64,000 nucleotides of DNA, from contig CM072156.1 of assembly GCA_036850595.1 (NCBI GenBank), positions 10,657,441-10,721,440 on the forward strand, in the 5' to 3' direction. Made by a program: the position numbers and the translations under genes. This DNA comes from Rhyacichthys aspro (taxonomy: Eukaryota; Chordata; Actinopteri; Gobiiformes; Rhyacichthyidae). Below, piece after piece: positions 10,980 to 23,580 of the stretch; the first letter of the stretch is position 1; every line of letters begins with the position of its first letter. The notes beneath the pieces are model-generated. The model saw only the letters and a list, made by a program, of their open reading frames with translations. It was not told the DNA's origin and did not search any database.

Positions 10980-13860
10980 TCAAGGCTTTCTGCCCTTCTT
11001 CCGGAGAGACTGTCCTTGTCCAGAGAAAGCAATGAATCTGTTCATGGCATCATCCTTAGAGCAATAAAAAAAAAAAAAATGAAGGGGAAAAATTATTTGG
11101 TTGTAGTGATCAATCTTCAACAAGAATAAAAATAATCACTGTTGTATAGATATATATAAAAATACTATACAATATCAATAATAAAATAACTTAACAATTG
11201 ACATAATGTCTTACATCCTCTGTAGCTTTTTTGGGCAACGGCCTTGAGTTCCTAATGAAAGTGATTCGCCCAACTTTAAAGTCATAGTTAGGAATACCCC
11301 TGTAAAAAACAAACTGGCAGTTAATTAAGAGTACATATAAACTTTATAAGAATTCTTTTTGAATCATCAAAAGCAAATATAGCATTTAAAGAGAAGTTAG
11401 CAATGTCCCTTATACTTGTATGCTTGTGTGTGCTTGTCATTAATGTTTTTTTAGCATTAGTGTATCTACAAAGAACTGCATAAATGGTAGTGTCTACAAA
11501 CATCAGGAGACCAATTTAAATGTGTCTTTAATGGCTGTTACATGAGAATAAGCAGCATTAGTGCAAGTAATCCATGAATGAAGACATTTCTATAATAATA
11601 ATTCAAAGGTATTACATGGTATTCTATTACAGCAGTAACACATAGCTGTTACAGGAACAGCCACACTCCAAAATAAGACATTAAAGAAGAGTGTGATGAG
11701 TTCTGATATGCACAATGTGGAGGTTAGTGAAATAGCTGGATTAGAAATTTAGTGAATTAGTTTTATTAAACTGGTCCTGTGCTGCAGTGAAGCTTGTGGA
11801 TATTTTTTTATATTCTGTGGACATATACATTAATTTTCAAAAAGACAATACTGAACCTTTTTATGTCACTTGCTGTAAGAGGGACAGGACTTGGTTCAAT
11901 CCCCTTTGTTTTTCCATCCAGCCGATTTCCAGATCCAGTAAAAGCCTAAAATGAACAAAGTTAGAGTGATGTGGAAAAATAAAATTCTTGCTCACCTACC
12001 ATTATTTTCTCACCCTAAACCTTGTGTCCATATCTGCATAAGTACTTGGGTCACCTTCTTCCTCCTGTGAAAAATGAATATTTTATGTTTAAAGCAATTA
12101 AAACATAATACCTTTAAATACTTTCATTTTTGTCCTTACTTGTGGCTCTTCTTGGTGTTGAGATCGTCTTTCAGGCTCTTTGTAGCCCAAAGGAGCATCA
12201 AAATCCACCTGAGAAAGGCAGCCTTTAAGTATAGGTAAATCATATATTTGATGCTTTAAAAAAGAATAAAAAGATTATACTTTCTTACATTCATGTCACA
12301 CTCAATAATTGATACGGCTTTATCTGGCTTAGTCTCCATTACCCGCAGCTCATAGATCTAAAACCAGAATGGAAGTTTTAGTAGAAAGAAAAAAAAATGC
12401 ACAAGCAGTATAACAGCATCATTATAATCATTATGAAGCCCTACCTTTTCATTGTAGTTGATAGCAATGACATCCCCAGTTGTCAAGCATGCGAAGTTCC
12501 TCAGCGCATTTTCCAGGCTGGGAAAACATAATTTGAATGTCATCATTCAATTAAAACACTTTCAATAGACCTTTTTTGTTTTGGTTTAAATGTATTACAC
12601 TGCTTTGGGGTTTGTGATGTCTAGGAAATCAGGGCTCTGTGGTTGAAATTTTGAGTATGTGGCCACCATGAGGTTAACACTTTCCACTTGAACAAGACCA
12701 CCTTCCTCCAGCAAGAGATTCTGCATCATCTGCATGAAAGAGACAAAGCACATACTTCACCAGTGCTTAAAAAGCGATCAAGAGGCAAGCACAGTTTAGT
12801 CTTTATACATATAACACATATTACTGTTTTTTACCCAGTGTGGTAGGTAGCAAATTCCCTCATCTGCCACAAACTCCAGCACACCACAATGTGTCATTCT
12901 GTCAGAGTTCTTGTTGGTCAGCTTGAACAGCATTGGATAGGTGATGTTAAGTCTGCCTGACAGCAGAAAGGCAGATAAGGTTAGAAACCACAAAGAAAAC
13001 ACATAATGCTTACATTATAGGATATTTAACTTGCTGATACTTACTGAGCTGGTCAAGAGCTGAAGGTGGCATTATTACTAAAAAACATAAAAGAGCAGTT
13101 AAAAATAAAAAAAAGATTTGTCCCAAAGGCAGAGTTGAATGTTTTACTACAGAATTACAGACTTGCAGAGCTAGACTTGGAGCTGGAGCAAGATATGATT
13201 GTGCAAGTATATATTTTGTTGCAGTGGTGGGTAGTACTTACTCATATTTATTTTACAAGGTTTTTATAAATCTCATGACATTTCTGTTAGTTCAGTTTGT
13301 AATACATGAAAAGGCTCAGTAAGCTCTCTAGTAAGGGCTCTATTGCGCTATTTGTCAGAACACTTAAACTCATTATATTGTATTAAACTTTATTATTCTT
13401 ACTCGTGTGTTTATTAGATAATTTTAACTTTTAACTTAAAAAAGCCACAATTTAACTTGAGTACTAGTGTGGAAGTGGGATATATGCTAAATTATTTAAT
13501 CACTGTTTGTTAAACCATACTTTTGCCTCCTTTCTCCACATCAGAGCGGTCATTGGGACCTGCCAGCATAGACACGGAGTAACAGCGGTACTGAGTGGAG
13601 AAGCGGTTCTGAAAGCCCCGGGCCATCGGGTGGTCGAAGACGTGAAAAGAAAACTGTTCAACAAAACACAACAAGTAAAGACTGTAATTCAGAATACAAG
13701 AACACTGCTCGATTATTTTCAGTTAAGACAGTGACAGTGCATCTCTCTGCTGCTTTTGTGGTTAGCCTCGGCTCGTCAGCTAACTACCTCAGTAACATAG
13801 ACAAATTGAAGACATGATACATTTGAGCCAAAAGAAAGACTCAAGTTAACAACTTACCAT
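10980..13860 (-). CDS. ufd1: Ubiquitin recognition factor in ER-associated degradation 1 (UFD1)
   Basis: Subunit of the UFD1-NPL4 adaptor that brings ubiquitylated clients to the p97/VCP ATPase in ERAD. Twelve coding exons: 13858-13860, 13521-13653, 13045-13077, 12835-12956, 12599-12729, 12445-12517, 12289-12357, 12140-12208, 12014-12064, 11857-11945, 11215-11299, 10980-11054. They total 933 nt, 310 residues (human 307). The first coding exon contributes only the ATG, directly followed by the splice donor. The N-terminal UT3 domain is nearly identical to human (RFSTQYRCYSVSMLAGPNDR, RLNITYPMLFKLTNKNSDR, LPHWMMQNLLLEEGG). The middle acidic linker diverges. The C-terminal p97/NPL4-binding tail GIPNYDFKVGRITFIRNSRP and the end GQSLRKKGRKP are conserved. 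One donor (12599 side) uses AGT|GTAATA; the phase proves it. Confidence 0.97.
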
Positions 13861-14169
13861 GTTAGCAGTTTTCCTATTTCGTTGTCAAACGTCTAGAAAC
13901 AAAATATCGCTTTTGTTTCTAACTGTAGTGAAACCTTTCTGTAGCCTTCTTTGCCCGGAAGTATTGGAACCAACAACAGGAAGTGACGACACGACAGACG
14001 CAAGCCAATGGAGTGGCAGAGTTTTTAACGTTTCAAAACAAGTCTCATTTATGACTTAGTTCAACAAATGTGTTTTTGTATTACCTTCAATGATAAACTA
14101 ATGGTAAACATACACTTATAGCCACCTTATTTTTATTTGAATGAAACGTTTCAATTAATCTTTCATAGC
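13861..14169 (-). promoter_or_regulatory. ufd1: UFD1 promoter and 5'UTR
   Basis: Region immediately upstream of the UFD1 ATG-only exon. GGAA cores on either strand lie near 13957-13980 and could be ETS sites of a TATA-less housekeeping promoter. The start site cannot be fixed from sequence. Confidence 0.4.
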
Positions 14170-14413
<244 letters not shown>

Positions 14414-14485
14414 CACATACACATACTTGAATACAACTTTGCCCTCAAAAGGATTAATAACTCACAAAAACAATATTCAATGTGA

Positions 14486-14491
14486 TTTATT
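14486..14491 (-). terminator. dhx37: DHX37 poly(A) signal
   Basis: AATAAA on the minus strand about 200 bases after the DHX37 stop codon at 14690, giving a short 3'UTR that ends just before the AT palindrome. Confidence 0.6.
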
Positions 14492-14689
14492 GAGTCTTAT
14501 AAAGACCATATCAGACATGGTTAATTAACAGAACAAACAAACTGTTATAAAGTCACTGGAGTTGAACTGTAAATGGCTAATTAAATAAAACTATATAAAA
14601 CTGTCATTAAAATAAACAAAACAATTAGTCAAGGATATACACAGACATACTTGCTAATCTAGCTGCTGTTTTTCCACACTTATTTGGCT

Positions 14690-17600
14690 TTATATGGGAG
14701 GCCAGCTTTTTGCTACATCCTGATGCATGGATTCTGGCAGCCACTGGCAGTATGCAGGTAACAAATCTGTAGGGAAAAATAGAAAAGAAATAAAAAAGTC
14801 ATATTATATAAAGTAAAATCATATTATAAATCCTCACATTTTTCTTCAGTCTTCCATAAAGACAGCAGTCTATCCTTGCAGTCAACTTTCTTGGACACCA
14901 GGGAACCCAGTAAGGCCTCTGTCCTGGGCTGCAGTCTAAAATGTCAATGTCACAGCAGTAAGATCAAAGACTTCAAAACAAGTAGTAGGAGGAAAGTTTT
15001 TAAGCACGCCTTACTTAGCCCATGTTTTCATCATGATGGAGGGGTTTGAAAGTAGGTGGGAACAATTCTTCTTAAGTTTAGGACAAACCTGGAAAGACAG
15101 CTTAAGGTCAAACAGTTGACATACCAGGATATTTATGTAACCAAGGCCTCTTTCTAACTAATTTTAAATTGATTTCATGACACTAACTTTAAGTAGAATT
15201 ATTTTAAAACAATTTGATATCCTGGAGCCAATTGGAAAGGGAACCCATAAATCCTAAATCTGTTTTGACACTGTCTTTGTTGGCTTCTTATTAAATTTAG
15301 AATTAAATTCAAATAAAACCTTCCTTTTTGATAATGCTTACAGCCAGGACGTATAGAAACTGGATCACTTAACAGTTCAGGATTAGGTACTGCGCCTCCG
15401 TCCTCTAGCGCTACTTATTTCATTATGTTTACTATGTAATTTAAAATTTCTACTTAGGCCCTTGTCTAAAGACAGGGTAGTACAAACTGTAAAGCACTTA
15501 CAGGCAACTGATATTGGGCTATATAATGATGTACAGGAAAATGTTGTCAAGTCCAGAATAAACTGTATAAACAGTACCTGTCCCTCAAGGAGAAACCTGG
15601 CAAACAGTTTGTATTTGTCCAAAACCTCTGGATATTCCAGCTCCACTGCTGGAAGCTGCCAACCTACTCGGACTGCAGAAGTCAAACACACAGAAAGAAT
15701 ATTTAAATGTCAAACACTGCCTCAAACTGAATATAAAATGTAGCACTAAGCTATGAAGAGCTTACAGAAGGTGCTTGGTCGGTGACATCGGATGGTCCCT
15801 GTGGATGAACAGAGCCACGGTGATGGTGAGTCCAGAGGAGAACCAAAATGACAATACTGAGGCAGCAGCTGGGGGACCCATTGTGCATCTACTGCTGACA
15901 CACCTGACATGAGAAAATTATATAAACTTAAAAAACATTAGTTTAATGTAATAATTGTTTACCATTCTGATGAACCATTTACCTTTCATGTACATTTTGG
16001 TTGTCTCCATGATCTCCTGGTATACAACAAAGTCTGGAAGTGTTTTGAAAAGTGCAGAGGTGGGATGAATGAACACTGGCTCGTCCAATAGTGGAGTCTG
16101 TAAAGGGACTAACAGTGAGTGCAAGCGAGCGATAGATATAGCGTATTAGTCTTATAGTGTAAGAAAAAGAAGAGAAATAATGGCCACTGGACTAGTCAGA
16201 TGACGGTACCTTGTATCCATTCTTCCACTTTGGGTCTAGTAAATCTTCTTCTTGTACACGTCTTGCCAGATGGTCTCCAAGTCCAGCCAGAACAATCTGC
16301 CGCAAGCAGACCACCTGGTGTTCTGTAGGTGGTGCCATTTTTGTATCTACAAATACTCCCACCTCCGGACACACTGCATTAACTAGGACAAGTGTTAAAA
16401 GTCATTATCACAGAAGACAGTCTTCACATTATAAGATGAGCAAAAGAATGCATATATGCATTATCCATTATCTACCTGCGTTGGTAAGTTGTCCTCTGAG
16501 CCGTCGTATCTCTACCATGGCTTTATACCTTAACCCGTTTTCATCACAAAATTTAGGCGTACAACCAGCAAACTCACATGCACCAACAGCCCCTGAGGTC
16601 AAATACAAACACAACAACACTAAATGTATTTATTTTCTTTATCTCAAATAATACATTTTATTAAAACAAACAACGCTATTAATAAAAAATATTAAGGCAA
16701 CACATTATAATATTACAATCAGGTAACAATTTACCTAGCATGACCATAAGGTCACCCAACAGGAGAGCTGCTCCTTGTCCAGCCCATAGCCTCTTCATTT
16801 GAGTGAGCCTAGCCCGGCGCTGGTTGAGCCTTTGGCTTTCAGCTTCACTTACAGCAGGTCTGAGACAAGAAGCAGATTTAACTGACACATAGGTCAAAAA
16901 TACAGGTAGGCAACAAACACACACAGTTCAGAATGGCAATACTTGTTTTTAAAAATGTATTTATATCATTATAAAGCCACAAGATCTCACCCAAGCATGC
17001 ACCAGAAAAAACACAAAATAAACGTAAATAAAGTAAGCTACTGTAATTGCTGAAAGGACTTTCAACAATGATGAAAAATGCACTTTGTCTGTTTTTCTGT
17101 CAGATACATGTCCTCACCTGTTGAGGTCTTCAAAGATCTCACGGACCGTCATGGCAGCAACCACAGCAATGACGTAGGGGAGACAATCCTGCTGCTGACC
17201 TAGTGCTAACATTTTAGCATAACGTGGAGCCACAGGAAATGAAGCCATTGCTCTGCCTAGTGCCGTAATAGGACAGCTCAGTTTTGCTCGCTCCATCTCC
17301 TTGACACTTAAACAAAATACACAAATGTTTTATTATTTATTTTTTCCAGTGTGAATTTTCGGACACCAGGCAAGATTACATAATCTGTATTTACGTCAAC
17401 TTGGAAACCACAATATAAATTTCTACAGTATAGAGTATATTACAGTAAATAGTGTTTATTTTATATAGAATTGTAAAGAGAAATTGGGAAAACACAGTTA
17501 CAATTACCTTCTGGTGCGTGGAGGCTCTTGCAAAGCTCCCAAAGAAACTAATAACTGTTCGGCTGCAACCAAAGCTTCAGCAGAAGGCGAAGTAGGAAAG

Positions 17601-20600
17601 GGAAAATTTACTACCTATAAACAAGAGAAAATAATACAGAAATAGCTCTATAACTAGTGAACAGCATTTGTCTGTCTTAGATGAATACCTTATCTATGTT
17701 TAGGTCCTTCATCTGCAAAACCAGGTCCTCCACAGGTCTGCGAGTGATCTCTGCTTCTGAGAATAGGCTAAAGTCTCCAAATACTGCAGATGAGTACAAC
17801 CTGCAAAAGCACCACAAAAATCTTTAGTCTAAAACTGATACAAATCAGGTTTAGCATCCTTGTAAATCATGTTTGACCTGTAACAATGTCCTGGCTCTGT
17901 TCGTCCCGCTCGACCTGCCCTCTGATTGGCTGACGCCTGTGAGGTCCAAGTGACTTTGAAGGAAGAGACACCAGTCACACGGTCATAGAAGCGCTTCTTA
18001 ACTCGACCACAGTCAACCACATATTTAATTCCAGGGATGGTCAGTGAGGTCTCAGCCACATTGGTAGCCACTACACACAAACGAGTGTCAGCCGGAGGAG
18101 CTCTGAACACCTACAGCAAGAAATCATCCCAGAAAAAAAAAAGAAAATTTCAGGCAACTGATTCACCAAGTGCTGAAATACATGTACAAGTGATTTGAAA
18201 AAGAGGGATTTAAGCATGACATTTCACATATGCAGAAAAATGGCTAGAACAAAGTGAGTGCTAAGTTATCAATATGAATCATTGACCTGACCTTTGCCTG
18301 TTGCTCTGGGGCTAACAAAGAGTACAGAGGTAGGACATACAGGGGAATCGATGGGTCGGCCTTCTCCTCTGAAAAAAATGTCCATAACAAAGAGAAGAAT
18401 GTTAATTGTTAATCTCATACATGGTTTATAGAATATTGTATGTAACTCACCAGAAATAGGGCCATCATCTCCTAGGTCCAAGTCAGAACCTTCATCATCC
18501 TCATCTCCAATCCCCGCCTCTCTGTCTTCATCTCCCTCATCAAGCGGCAGGGCAGAGTAGTTATCCAGATCAATGTGGGGCAAGGGCTGCAGACAGAAAC
18601 GACACTCTCTATTAATAAACTAAAAATGCTTCAGAAAGATAGTTGGGATCATAATCCAACAAAAGGAATCTGGACACAGTTTTGACCCATTGATGAAAGA
18701 CCAGACTAATTCTACTTTTTCCTTACTGTTTTATTTCACACAAAAAAACCTACAACAGTCTTCTTCTGTTTGGTCTTCTTGAACTTCTTCATTGCATCTG
18801 AACTTTCAGTATCTTCATCCTCACCTGAGCATGAATGCAGAATGGTTAAGTAAAAAAACATACTGGACAAAGGAGTCAGATTATGCATTCCACACTCACC
18901 AGTGGCTGTGGTGCCTCTCCTGAAAGGGAAGGCTTTTCTCAGTCTTCGACTCAGACTATGCACTTCTGCCTGACCAGTTAAAAACACCAAGATGCCACCT
19001 GGAAAAAAAGAAATAAGTAAAATATACAAAAATGCAAAACAGATGAATGTTTGGCTTGTTCAAAGGGACCACTGCAAAGAAACATGGCTTTATTAACTAA
19101 TTTGAGGCACTAACATCCAGTCCTCCTAGTGTTGCTGGTTAGGATGGCGTGTAAATACATTTAGAAGAAAGAATACACTGATCCTATTCAGGAATAATGG
19201 TGCAAACGTATATTCACCTGGAGGCAGCATACGGTGGATCTTGCAGATCTTGTGAAAAGCCTCTCCAGTATAATCCTCTAAAGGGGTGCGTTTGTTGAAA
19301 TGAATAGTGACAGGAAACTGTCGAGAGTCCACTTTGATAACCGGCGGAGGTGTGCGGAACAGCTTCAGGTTATCTGTGAAGTCCTCTACCCGCAGAGTAG
19401 CAGACATCACCAGCAGCTTCATTGGCATATTTTTCTGTGAGGTGAAAAAAAGTTAATTCAAGTTCCATCTCTGAAATATTGTCAGCTGAATAATGAAAGA
19501 GTTGCAGCTGGTTACCTTATTTCTAAGAGGGACGATACGGGACAGTAAGCCGATGAGAATGTCTGTGTACACGCTCCTTTCATGTGCCTCATCAATGATT
19601 ATGACACTATATCTCTGGAGCAGAAAATCCTACAATACATAACAAGTAATGAAAACACTGGAAATCGCTGTGTAGTTACATTCATATTGAGAAAAGATTG
19701 CACATTATGATTTAAACCTTTTGAATCATGGAAATACTGTGGATTTCTATATTTATCTATTTTTTAACTATCAAGCACTAAAACAGAAAAAACAAATTGT
19801 ATACCTTTTGAATTTCTTTTAGCAGAACACCATCTGTCATGAACTTGATTTTAGTGTCACTGGTTACATTTCCCTCATAACGAATCTGATAGGACACAAC
19901 CCTAAGGACAGGCACAGAATGTTCTCATGTAGAAATGTTACAGCCCCATGGCAAGATTAGCCCAATAGTGTTTTAATATAAATATTACCGTGTAGACAGA
20001 TTCATCTCTTTAGCCACTCGGTGGGACATGCTAACAGCTGCTACTCTTCTAGGCTCTGTGATTCCAATAATTGCACCATTGCTAAAATTAATAAAGTAAA
20101 TGGGAAAATTATATAATAATTTCTTTATAATTTGATATGAGTTATAAAGCTCAACATGTTTTTTTAAATTTTGCTGAATATGCAACAAAACTAAAGTTAA
20201 CGCACCTGGCATAACCGGCTTCAAACAAAAATTGAGGCACTTGAGTCGTCTTTCCACTTCCGGTCTCTCCACAGATCACAACACTGGGGTTCTCCTTTAT
20301 GGCCTCCATGATGACCTGCTCCTCTGCCAACACAGGCAGCTTTAAACGCGCCTCCTACAAAAGCAAATGGATGTTAGTAAACACTCTCAAATTTAAAAAT
20401 GCTCACTCGCTGCATGCCCACCTGTATCTCAGGTGATCTGTCAACAGGAATAAACACTGCTGGCTCCGAGTTTTTCTTGGTTACAACATTAGCCTGTTCT
20501 GAAGCCTTCTTCTCGGTTGGTGCCACTGATTTACTTATGTCTTGTTTTTTTGTAGCATCTTGTTTCCCCTCAGTGTCCAATGTTTGGGTTGTTTCTTTCA

Positions 20601-21439
20601 GCTCAACCATCTCTCTGGTCTCTGTTTCAGCTTCAACATCACTATCATCAGACGTTTCCTCATCAGTGCTTTCTGCTTTTTTTCCCTCTTCTTCTTCTTC
20701 TTCATTGTCTTGCCATTTCCGCTTCTTGTTGGCCCCACTGACACTGCTGATTTTTTGACCAGGGTCTTTTTTCAATTCATCTGACATTCTTAAATAAACC
20801 AAAACAAAACCACTTACTTACAGTGCTCTACACTTCATAGCCATACAATAAAGTATAATACTTACTCTTTAGGCTGGAATAGTTTCTCCCCAATGCCAAG
20901 TTTGGATGTGGTGTACAGTAGCTTCATTTCAGACTCTGGTAGCTGCACCTCAGCCAGTTTAGACAGGATGTCTGCTCTCTGAGCACAACACGCATCAGAG
21001 TGAATATGTCACATAAAAAGACACAATCCCTTGGAGCAAAAGTGTACATTATGCAGCCTCTCTCACCTGAGCTTTCTTCTCCTTGCGATCCAGCACCTTC
21101 TGCAGTTCTTTTCTCTGTTTTTTGGTTAGAGGTTTTTTTGAGGATACATTTGTCAGTGCAACTTTTTTTTCCTTAGCTTTGCTGGAGGGCAGGACCAGTG
21201 CGTTGCTTTCATCAACCCCCTTTAGCTTGGCCCCATCTAATAGAGACATATCAGTTTATGGAGTTAGGAGATAAAAGAGCTAAAACACCAGAGAGAAAAA
21301 CACATCCTCCTCTTCCTCTCGGTTATGTATAATTACCTAGCAGTTCGACCACAATGTCAGTCTCCCTTTTATCTGCTGCTTGTTGAGCCTCACTCTGCTG
21401 TCTGCCCTTCCAGTTGTGTTTCCTCCTCAGTTTCCCCAT
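14690..21439 (-). CDS. dhx37: DEAH-box RNA helicase DHX37
   Basis: Nucleolar ATPase needed for small-subunit (U3 snoRNP) ribosome biogenesis, homologue of yeast Dhr1. Coding exons: 21337-21439, 21067-21236, 20866-20978, 20422-20788, 20206-20354, 19989-20081, 19805-19901, 19516-19629, 19218-19434, 18900-18998, 18754-18824, 18451-18586, 18292-18368, 17878-18110, 17689-17800, 17508-17614, 17118-17306, 16735-16859, 16476-16592, 16210-16382, 15983-16097, 15766-15903, 15578-15672, 15015-15088, 14838-14935, 14690-14766. Sum 3459 nt, 1152 residues (human 1157). Motifs: basic start MGKLRRKHNWKGRQQ; acidic linker (about 165-185); Walker A GETGSGKT (about 280-287); DEAH (about 377-380); SAT (about 413-415); QRAGRAGR motif VI (about 665-672). 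C-terminal helicase-associated and OB-fold regions follow. Human DHX37 is on 12q24, not 22q11. Confidence 0.97.
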
Positions 21440-21462
21440 TATTAACCTTGTTCTGCAACCAC

Positions 21463-21800
21463 CTAATTGAAGAGTACATGTAAAACAATCGCAGACATCT
21501 AATAGCACTTGGTCTGGCGTAGCGAGCGTTACTTTTTCTTTTTTTCGGTTTCGGATTAACAGTTTTGAAATTGAGCAAATTGTTAAAACAAAAAAGTACA
21601 AACCTTTAAAATGTCACTGGTAACACAAACTCATGTTATGACTGATCCTACCGAGAGGTTACTTCTAAGCTGCAGCAGCTTCAACACTCACGTGTGGCGT
21701 AAACACAATGTCCGCCGGGTAAATGTGGCCGGCTTCCACGCAGTGTTTGCGTTCAATGGTTCCGCCACAAATCATTGTAATGTGCTCTGTATGGTCCAAA
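21463..21800 (-). promoter_or_regulatory. dhx37: DHX37 5'UTR intron, non-coding exon 1 and promoter (inferred)
   Basis: The exon carrying the DHX37 ATG begins after an acceptor at 21463. Upstream on the minus strand, a strong donor GTGAGTGTTG is seen with exon side at 21692. The sequence from about 21692 to 21770 is the best candidate for an untranslated first exon; it contains no ATG in the sense direction. A mildly GC-rich stretch with TTCCAC/GTGGAA follows. The donor is seen; the exon is inferred. Confidence 0.5.
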
Positions 21801-22425
21801 TCAGTGACTATATTTAACCCATACCGAACAAGACACGAGACTTTAACTTATACGCACACACTCGTGGTATAAAATTGTAGGCGAGACCCTTAGGGATTAT
21901 GAACATGTAAATAATGCCCCAAAACAGCACTGCATGATAATAGTATAATACTAACACTGCTTTGATTACTATACTACTAATTAGAAAAATAAGATAATGA
22001 GCTTTACATTAAACTTTTATTAGTGCTTTTAAAGAATCAGTGATTTTGAAAAGTGCTCTGTGTATGGTTACATGTTACAGTTATTTATTGATAGGATGAT
22101 GGAAGCCTAATGATGCTATAAATGTATATTTGTAAATAAAATGAAGCAAATGGCAAGTTGGTGTATACATAACAAATACATTTATTTCAACATTTTAAAC
22201 ATTTTACACAATAATTGTAATAGTTCATTGATGTAAATTAAAATGTACCTAAATTTCTATTTCCTAATCTGTGACTTGCCATCACATTATTTAACAACTT
22301 TAAGTTTATAGCAAACACTATGTAACTTTTCCAGATTTGCATACCTTAAAGGATTAGACTAAACGACTTCAACTCCACTGCTGAGAAGTCTCACAGGACT
22401 GTTATGTATCACTTTCAATGTTGTA
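21801..22425. other. Intergenic, no gene seen
   Basis: AT-rich sequence between the DHX37 promoter and the GP1BB 3' end. No coding exon, RNA gene or recognisable repeat was found on either strand. Confidence 0.5.
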
Positions 22426-22528
22426 TTTATTGAATGTGTATTTTTTCTCTTGATGTGATAACGTGCCCTGTCATTCAAACATACATGGTGGATAAACCGG
22501 TTGAGTTTTGGGGAAATATATTTTTATT
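22426..22528 (-). terminator. gp1bb: GP1BB poly(A) signals
   Basis: Two minus-strand AATAAA hexamers, at 22523-22528 and 22426-22431, lie about 225 and 320 bases after the GP1BB stop. Either could end the transcript, and also any SEPTIN5-GP1BB read-through transcript. Confidence 0.5.
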
Positions 22529-22752
22529 AATTTGAGGCTATATATTTGCAGAAAGTTACATAGTGTTAGTATAAATACAAAAAATATATATTTTGGTTTA
22601 CAGTGCTCCATGAGTAAAGGTATAAGATGAAAGTAAGAAAGTACCCCGTTGCTTTCCTAAAAGCATTTGATGGTGCGCAAATTAATCTGAAAAGTGAAAA
22701 GCGTTGATCTAATTCATGTTCATGAGTTGAACAGAGAGAGCACTGTTCCTTT

Positions 22753-23376
22753 TCAGATGCTGGTGTCCTTTAATGGTGTGTACTCATTTTCCCTGGAGGC
22801 CTCGCCTGCTGTGAAGCTCTCTTCTGTAGTCCTCCTGGCCTCTTTGGACATCCGCTCAAACCTCCTGAGGAACACAACAACAGCCAGCAGCAGAACGGCC
22901 TGCAGCAGCACAAATGCCAGCAGACACAGTTGCGAGGCCAGAGCCAGGTTGCAGTACCAATAATGACAGGAGTCCAGTAGCTCCTCTTCACTTAAATATG
23001 CCACTATCCTCCCTTTCAGGCTGAGCGGAGAGCTGCAGTTAACCCCCAAATGGGACGTGTGGCTGGGGGGATGACGGAGCAACCAAGCCCGGAGGTACAG
23101 TGCCCCACAGTCGCACACCCATGGGTTACGGTACAGAGACACTGACCTCACATGGAGCAGAGAGTCCAGCAGGCCGTTGGGCAGAGTGGTCAGCAGGTTG
23201 TCATGGAGATGCAGCTCTGTGGTTCCTGCAGGGAAAGTATTTGGAAGCGACGAGGAGGTGAGAGACCTGCCACTGCAGTCGACTATAGTTCCATGACACG
23301 AGCAAATGTCAGGGCATGACCTTTGACCTTCACATGAGAGGAAGAGGAGCAGCACCAACAGTTGACTCTTCATCAT
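22753..23376 (-). CDS. gp1bb: Platelet glycoprotein Ib beta chain (GP1BB)
   Basis: Subunit of the GPIb-IX-V von Willebrand factor receptor; in fish expected on thrombocytes. One uninterrupted exon encodes 207 residues (human 206). Order: signal peptide 1 to about 17; LRR N-cap cysteines C21, C25, C27, C34; one leucine-rich repeat (ELHLHDNLLTTLPNGLLDSL); LRR C-cap NPWVCDC with C88 and C90, closed by C114 and C137; C142 next to the membrane, the likely disulphide partner for GPIb-alpha; membrane helix about 144-170; basic juxtamembrane RRFERMSKEARR. An acceptor (exon begins 23385) precedes tandem ATGs at 23376 and 23373, so a 5'UTR intron exists. An upstream in-frame ATG in the missing first exon is possible, since human GP1BB has an early intron. 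It follows SEPTIN5 in tandem, as in human. Confidence 0.95.
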   Translation of the reverse strand: MMKSQLLVLLLFLSCEGQRSCPDICSCHGTIVDCSGRSLTSSSLPNTFPAGTTELHLHDNLLTTLPNGLLDSLLHVRSVSLYRNPWVCDCGALYLRAWLLRHPPSHTSHLGVNCSSPLSLKGRIVAYLSEEELLDSCHYWYCNLALASQLCLLAFVLLQAVLLLAVVVFLRRFERMSKEARRTTEESFTAGEASRENEYTPLKDTSI

Positions 23377-23509
23377 ACTTAGGCTCTAGAGAGCAAAGCA
23401 GAAGGGTAAGGCTGTTACTGAGTTACTGAGGCAGGGCATTTCATTATTTTTTTTTACCTGTAAATATGTTAAAATGTTGTTAATTTGGCTTCAAGCTGGG
23501 GAATGTTGT

Positions 23510-23580
23510 GACAAGATAATATGACAGTCCTTATCTAATCAAACTCTTTGCAAATAGGGCCACATTTGATGAGAGGAAAA
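23510..23580 (-). promoter_or_regulatory. gp1bb: Paired GATA motifs plus GGAA core upstream of GP1BB
   Basis: AGATAA at 23514-23519 (plus strand), its inverted copy at 23531-23536, and a GGAA core at 23575-23578 lie 130-200 bases upstream of the GP1BB coding exon. GATA1 plus ETS control of megakaryocyte genes, including human GP1BB, is established. Its use here is inference, and the first exon has not been located. Confidence 0.35.
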
